From Epiperipatus broadwayi (lineage: Eukaryota > Onychophora > Udeonychophora > Euonychophora > Peripatidae): a stretch of DNA of 64,000 nt. The stretch is taken from contig JAQFVV010000186.1 of NCBI GenBank assembly GCA_028023455.1, forward strand, positions 186,001 through 250,000. The letters run 5' to 3'. The first letter of the stretch is position 1; each line of letters begins with the position of its first letter. Below, piece after piece: positions 59,147 to 64,000 of the stretch. The translations under genes were made by a program, and so were the position numbers. A model generated the notes under the pieces. That model saw nothing but the letters and a program-made list of their open reading frames with translations, searched no databases and had not been told where the DNA came from.

Positions 59147-59600
59147 TTAAAAACTACCCACAAATCCATTCACTTCCCATCCACCCTTAATATTAAAAGA
59201 ACTCTTAAATAAGTTAATTGCTTCAGAATAATAAATTTTCAATAATAAAGACTCTTTAATTCTTCTTTTGATTTCATTTCTCTCAAAGAAGACAACCTTA
59301 GCTTCATCAAAATTAATAGTGTGACCTGTATCATTTTCATGGACATACAAAGCAGAACTAAGATATCTATTTTTAACTCTACTTTTATGAACCTTTATTC
59401 TTTCATTTAAACTCAAACTACTCTGACTTATGTAAACCTTCTTACAAAATAAACAAGGAATAAAATATACTACACCAGGAAGTCTTTCTATCAAAAACTT
59501 CTTTTGTATTATTTAATAAATTATTCAATGTAACACCCCTTTTCCAAGCAGTTTTCTTAATTCCAAACAATTTACTATTTCTATACACAATTTTATAAGA
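59147..59600 (-). pseudogene. Penelope-like element 3' fragment with GIY-YIG nuclease
   Basis: From 59600 down, a linker reading YRNSKLFGIKKTAWKRG and TLNNLLNNTKEVFDRK, then a frameshift into the open frame 59494-59147 (115 codons). This has GVVYFIPCLFCKKVYISQS, NERIKVHKSRVKNRY, SALYVHENDTGH and ERNEIKRRIKESLLLK. These are the GIY (as GVVY) and YIG (as YIS) motifs, the catalytic Arg and Glu, and the CCHH metal-binding pattern typical of PLE nucleases. It is cut off on the reverse-transcriptase side at about 59600, where a plus-strand PLE fragment begins. The frameshift and truncation make it inactive. Confidence 0.88.
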
Positions 59601-59604
59601 AGAC

Positions 59605-60020
59605 AATTTAAAACCCATAAAGATGGTTTTCCTTTAAGATTTATTTTTGATTTTACAGGTAGTGTTGTAGAGGGTATTTCTAGATTCTTGAATAAATTTT
59701 TAAAACAATTTGTTGATTTTGGTTAGTACACAGTTTCTTCTTCTTTTGAGGCTTTTGATAAGATTAATAATTTTAAAATGGAAAGTAATTGGGTATTTGG
59801 AAGTTTAGATATTGAAAATATGTATCAGTCTGTTAATAGGTTAAGTAGTATTGATGTTATTTTGTCTGTATTGATTAAGAAAAGTTCTTTATCAAAAAAT
59901 AAAATTAAGGTAATTAAAGATTTGCTTTTATTATTGGAAGATTATATGTATTTTACTTATAAAGGTAATTTTTATAAGATTAAGGTGAAGCATTCAGTGT
60001 GTATGAACACACAGAGCTTC
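59605..60020 (+). pseudogene. Penelope-like reverse transcriptase fragment
   Basis: RT fragment reading LKTHKDGFPLRFIFDFTGSV, then RFLNKFLKQFVDFG, a stop, SSSFEAFDKINNF, and the catalytic A motif GSLDIENMYQSVN (59805-59840; the usual PLE block is SLDV.SLYTNIP). Then YMYFTYKGNFYKIK ends at about 60000, just before the GSP box, which is missing. It runs opposite to the GIY-YIG fragment and starts where that ends, so two PLE pieces lie back to back. It lacks the YVDD box. Confidence 0.82.
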
Positions 60021-60924
60021 ATGTTAGTTGTTAGAAATAGTATACGTATATAGATTTTAAAGCTCAAATATCTAATTTTTCATTTTTTTTTACATTTTTG
60101 TTTGTTTGCTAAAGGGGATAATATGCAGGTGCATGTGGATGACTTGACAAATGAGTGGATTCATGTATATGTATATTGTTCTATTGAAATGCATTTTTTT
60201 TGTATGTATATCTTTGGAAAGAAAAATATATTTCCATTGTCTTATATCTTTATCCTAAAGGCGATTCGTTCCTTGCAAATAACATTTTGATGATTCTGTT
60301 TTTTTTTCTTAAACATTCCGAAAAATATAGTTGCAGGTAAGTGTGAATTCATTTTCTCATCTTTGAGGCGATTAAAAGGCAAGTAAGATTTTCATACCCT
60401 TGTGTAATCTTATCTCGATTATGTCACCGGTTGTTGGTAAAAGATCAACTCGGCTAGTTGCATGGGGGTATTGAATTTTTTTTTTATCTTTAAACTGATG
60501 TAAATCAAAAAAATCTTTAAACTGATGTAAATGAAAGAAAATCAATCATGCGGTCTGTTTTTCGTTTCTAACCAAGGCAGATATATTATAGGTGTTAAAA
60601 ATATATATATATATATAGAAAACAAAGAGTTGCTTGGCAAAAAGTTTTTTTATAAATAGAGCAAAGAAAAAGAACCAAGTAATTAAAAGTCAGGCAGTTA
60701 AGGAAGAAAAGAAGTTGTTGGCAGTAAAAAAAAGTTGGTGCCTTTTAAAGAAAAGTTTTAAGAGAAAAGTGACTCAACTACTAGTGCAATACTATATTTA
60801 AGCTGAGAAGAGATCCACAATATGGTTTGTGAGTAGTACAAATTACTTTTTCCTTCTCTGGAAAGTCTCCAGAAAAATGCATCTAAAGAAGAGGAGGAAA
60901 GACAAATCCCATGCTGCTGCTATG

Positions 60925-61175
60925 AAAGAAAATGGAGAACCAACATCGAAGCCAGTCTATCCTGAGTCCAGTAAAGCCCAAGATCGATCCTAATAATGAG
61001 TGAACGAGGAAAAAAATATCTGCCTCAATCAAAGTGACACAATGATCCATCGAAGAAAAATAGAGAAGCAACCTGAAGCCAGTCTATCATGAGTCCAGTA
61101 AAGCCCAAGGTCGATCCTGACAATTAGTGAATCAGTGGAAAAAATCTGCATCAAGCAAAGTGACACCGTAATCTA
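60925..61175. repeat. Two-copy tandem duplication, 127-bp unit
   Basis: GAAGCCAGTCTATC(C/A)TGAGTC with the following AGTAAAGCCCAAG(A/G)TCGATCC occurs at 60948 and 61075, continuing through AAAGTGACAC. About 85-90% similar by eye. Confidence 0.85.
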
Positions 61176-63180
61176 TCGCAAGTATAAACTTTCTATCTTT
61201 AAAAAAAAAGGGAAATTAGTTATATCTTAAGAATGCCTTCTATAAAAATTCAAACATTTAATTTTCTTAGATTCATAAAATTCGCAAAAGACTATCTTAA
61301 AAAGATGTGTTTCAAAGGGACGGTTATATGTATATGAGTGTTTAGTTTTTTTTTGTTGTTGTTTTAACAAGTCAATTTAAATTATAACTAGATTACGTAT
61401 TAATGGTTAAAACAAAGAAAAAAAAGTGTAATGTATAATTTTAAGTGGGACAAAAAATTATTATAGAGTTTAAAATTGCAACTCTTATATGTTTTATTTT
61501 GAGATACGCCGGTATGTTCTTTTTTAAGTATAATATATATTTGATTGATTAATTTATTTGTGCCAATTTAGTTAAGTCTGGGGACAAATGATATTACACT
61601 ATGAAACCAATTTATGTATAAATTTGTTTGCTTTGTCCCGAATCTAAAGTGGGAAAGGGGTAACGATTCATTTTGAATGATAAAATAAGAATCAGTCAAA
61701 GTTAAATTTCTTAAATCGGTCTAATTCTGGCTTAGTGAAAAATGTCATTTATTTAATAATAAAAAAAGAGATAGAAAAGAAATCAAATATATAAAAAAAA
61801 TCCGCCCTCTTCCCGTATACGCATAATCACAGTATCTTGGTAAAGAAATTTAAAATATAAATAAGTGTTAAAATTATTTTATTTGATTTAGATTAAGATT
61901 CTTTGTGACAATTAAAGAAGGTAGAATGGTATATATATGTGTGTGTATGCGTTTATTTAAATGTGAAAAATAATAATAATAATGATCTTCTTTTAAAATT
62001 TAAAATAGGCAATATTACTTATTGCAAAGATATGAGTTCATCTCACTTTATATGTATATTTAGTGATGCATGCATTTGGGGAAAGAAATACCTCAGCAGT
62101 AGTATTTTTTCTTGCCTCTTTAGCATTTTATAGTTAAGATTCATATTTGAAATACTTGGGCATTTTATAGCCTATAAGATATGGTTGTCGGATTTCTCCA
62201 TTATTACTTATTAAATACAGGTTTAGGAAAAATATCTATGCAGATATAAGTTAATGCTTTTAATGGGCAAATATATCAGTAGCTTAATACATTGATATGT
62301 GCCTATATGGCTTTTAATAATAAATATATGTCGAGTAATGCTATCGGGCTGCCACGCGGATATTTTACCGGTCATGGCGATACGAGATAGCCAAGGTTTT
62401 CTTTGAGCCGATGAATGGGTATACTCTATAAAGACAGGGATTCAAAACCCACGCTCTATTATTTCCTACATAAGTCAAGCTGAATGCGGATGTGTTACTA
62501 TAGGAATATATATATACATTACTGCTCGACAAAGGAGATTGGCCCATGTTTGCCAATGCTAATAATATAGCCAGCACAGGATTCAAATCCCGACGCTACT
62601 GAATGCTGTAATTAGATTTCTTAATCATACCTGTTGTTAATTCTGTGGGAAATAGATAAGCCATATTTTTTATATAATTATTAATAATAAAGGGAAATAA
62701 AATTATGCTTTTGTCCATAACTCCTGCTGAGAATACTAACAATAAAATATAATAATAACAAATACATATATACTTTACTTCCCCTATGTATGTAAACACA
62801 CGCATAAATTTATTATATTCATTTGGCCTCTAACTTAATATAACCAGGTATTGTGTTTGCTATCCAAAATTGGCATATTAATTTTATGGTGGCATATTTC
62901 TTGATGGAATATTATATGTAATAATAAAAATATAACAACTCAATATAAAAATTTGTTTTATGCTGACACATAATAATACTAATTATTTACTATGTATGTA
63001 ACTGTCAGTTCTGGGTAATTGATCATTATTGTTTTGATTCACAATTGTTGGTGTCATGAACTCCAGTATGACTTCATTATGATACACACACATACACCTA
63101 ATACTGATGTTCATTATGGTAATTGTTATATTTAATAGTTCATAACCTTGGTTGTCATTATTGACAGGTGACTTCTTGTA

Positions 63181-63320
63181 AAAAATCATATATTTATCCT
63201 AGTGATATCTAAATACTGTACCTTTATAAATAACTTATGGTTGAATATTGTAATTCTTTGTAAAAATCATATATTTATCCTGGTGATATCGAAATTCTGT
63301 ACCATTATCAATACTGATCA
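63181..63320. repeat. Two-copy tandem duplication, 81-bp unit
   Basis: AAAAATCATATATTTATCCT followed by (A/G)GTGATATC and CTGTACC occurs at 63181 and 63262 with few differences. Confidence 0.8.
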
Positions 63321-63844
63321 TCAAACATTGTAATTGTTATTTTTGTTGGTTTAAATGTAACCCCATACATGGATCATGATCAGATCCAAACATGATTGTT
63401 ATTATTTATATTTTCTAATGAATTGTGTTAATAAATTGTATATATCTATACCATTGTCATGTCATTCCCTGGTTCATCATATCCACTCATCTATATCCAC
63501 ACTTGATTAAATCATATGTATGTATCCAAAACCTATGAAATATTAATAATAATAGTTTGAGCTATATCAAAGTATTTAGTGAGTATCTTAGATTAAATTA
63601 ATAAAGTCTAGTGCATGATAGGCTAAGTTTGAATTGAGAGTCCTTGTTTCTACCCTGACCACTGGGACCGAAGAAAAATGATAACCATTAGTAGCATCAG
63701 GAGCGTTGGTTGGATAGTGGAGATTTTGGAGCACTGGCAAATAGGTTAAAGCTTAGTACTGTTCCGCGACTACCATATCCCGAACATATTGGGTTTGAAG
63801 TACTTTTGCTAGGTCTCTGAATCTTGTTGGCTGATCATACGATT

Positions 63845-64000
63845 CTGAACGTTACAAAGGAAGGGTGGATAATAGGTTATATTATTTCTCCTTTAGTATG
63901 TTCAGTTTATATTAGTTTTATGGAAGAGGAAATTATTATTAAAAAGAATTGTTTATATGTAAAATTAATTGTCAAATATGTTGATGATTGTTTATTTGTA
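63845..64000 (+). pseudogene. Penelope-like reverse transcriptase fragment at window edge
   Basis: An open frame from about 63850 to the end reads VTKEGWIIGYIISPLVCSVY, ISFMEEEIIIKKN and KYVDDCLFV. This corresponds to the PLE block GSPLSP..NIYM (here GYIISPLVCSVY) and the catalytic YVDD box (about 63979-63990). It picks up close to where the fragment at 59605-60020 stops, so the two may be parts of one element separated by 3.8 kb, or independent copies. Truncated by the window end; the continuation is not visible. Confidence 0.8.

Larger units (their letters stand above)
60021..63844. other. Spacer with two small tandem duplications
   Basis: No gene is supported. 62340-62600 is less AT-rich and has two tRNA B-box-like strings (GGGATTCAAAACCC and GGATTCAAATCCCG) but no cloverleaf or A box that I can assign. 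Confidence 0.5.

Noticed and set aside
62440-62600. tRNA-like B-box strings GGGATTCAAAACCC and GGATTCAAATCCCG
   Set aside because: No matching A box or acceptor stem was found, so no tRNA or SINE is called.

Overview
The window is AT-rich nuclear DNA from an animal, most likely an invertebrate. No host exon is supported: nothing resembles an intact cellular gene, and every recognisable protein is a piece of a mobile element. Signs of an animal genome are RTE-clade (BovB-like) retrotransposons with ATG-repeat tails, Penelope-like element (PLE) relics with GIY-YIG nucleases, a hAT transposase relic of the GTF2IRD2/ZBED type, and tRNA-derived SINEs with poly(A) tails. The species cannot be named from this sequence alone.

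The most interesting content is three families (A, B, C) of short repeats, each carrying a type I hammerhead ribozyme. By eye nine ribozymes keep every invariant core residue (CUGANGA, GAA, A15.1-U16.1, H17) and a plausible helix I and II. At least six more copies have one or a few core substitutions. In each family helix III is tiny and palindromic (ACUAGU in A, AUCAGCUGAU in B, AUACGUAU in C), as in hammerheads known to work as dimers. The repeats form arrays of 413-474 bp monomers, with direct monomers followed by inverted ones. Array A (5758-7042) and array C (33895-36026) are each flanked as a block by a perfect 13-bp target-site duplication. This matches the non-autonomous animal retrozymes and the terminal repeats of PLEs. 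PLE protein relics lie at 31725-32290, 59147-60020 and 63845-64000.

Layout: 1-5.7 kb holds decayed family A pieces and a hAT relic on the minus strand. 5.7-8.2 kb holds array A and a 5'-truncated RTE with a 9-bp duplication. 8.7-25.5 kb is mostly featureless AT-rich DNA with hairpin elements, one non-LTR 3' end (17.2-18.1 kb), a decayed palindromic family A dimer (19.7-20.5 kb), two SINEs and an RTE tail. 25.6-27.2 kb is a GC-richer island with a TATA box and short tandem repeats. 31.3-32.3 kb holds non-LTR and PLE remains. 33.9-36.0 kb is array C. 40.7-48.3 kb holds two almost complete RTE copies, each with its own target-site duplication, and a family A element between them. 49.4-56.5 kb has three copies of a 2.1-kb unit: two inverted to form a 5-kb foldback and a third, LTR-like copy. 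57.8-59.0 kb is array B, followed by PLE relics to the end of the window.

Functionally, RTE elements supply reverse transcriptase but are inactivated here. PLE relics show that a plausible partner for the ribozyme repeats was once active. The SINE poly(A) tails imply a different LINE partner from the RTE copies seen.
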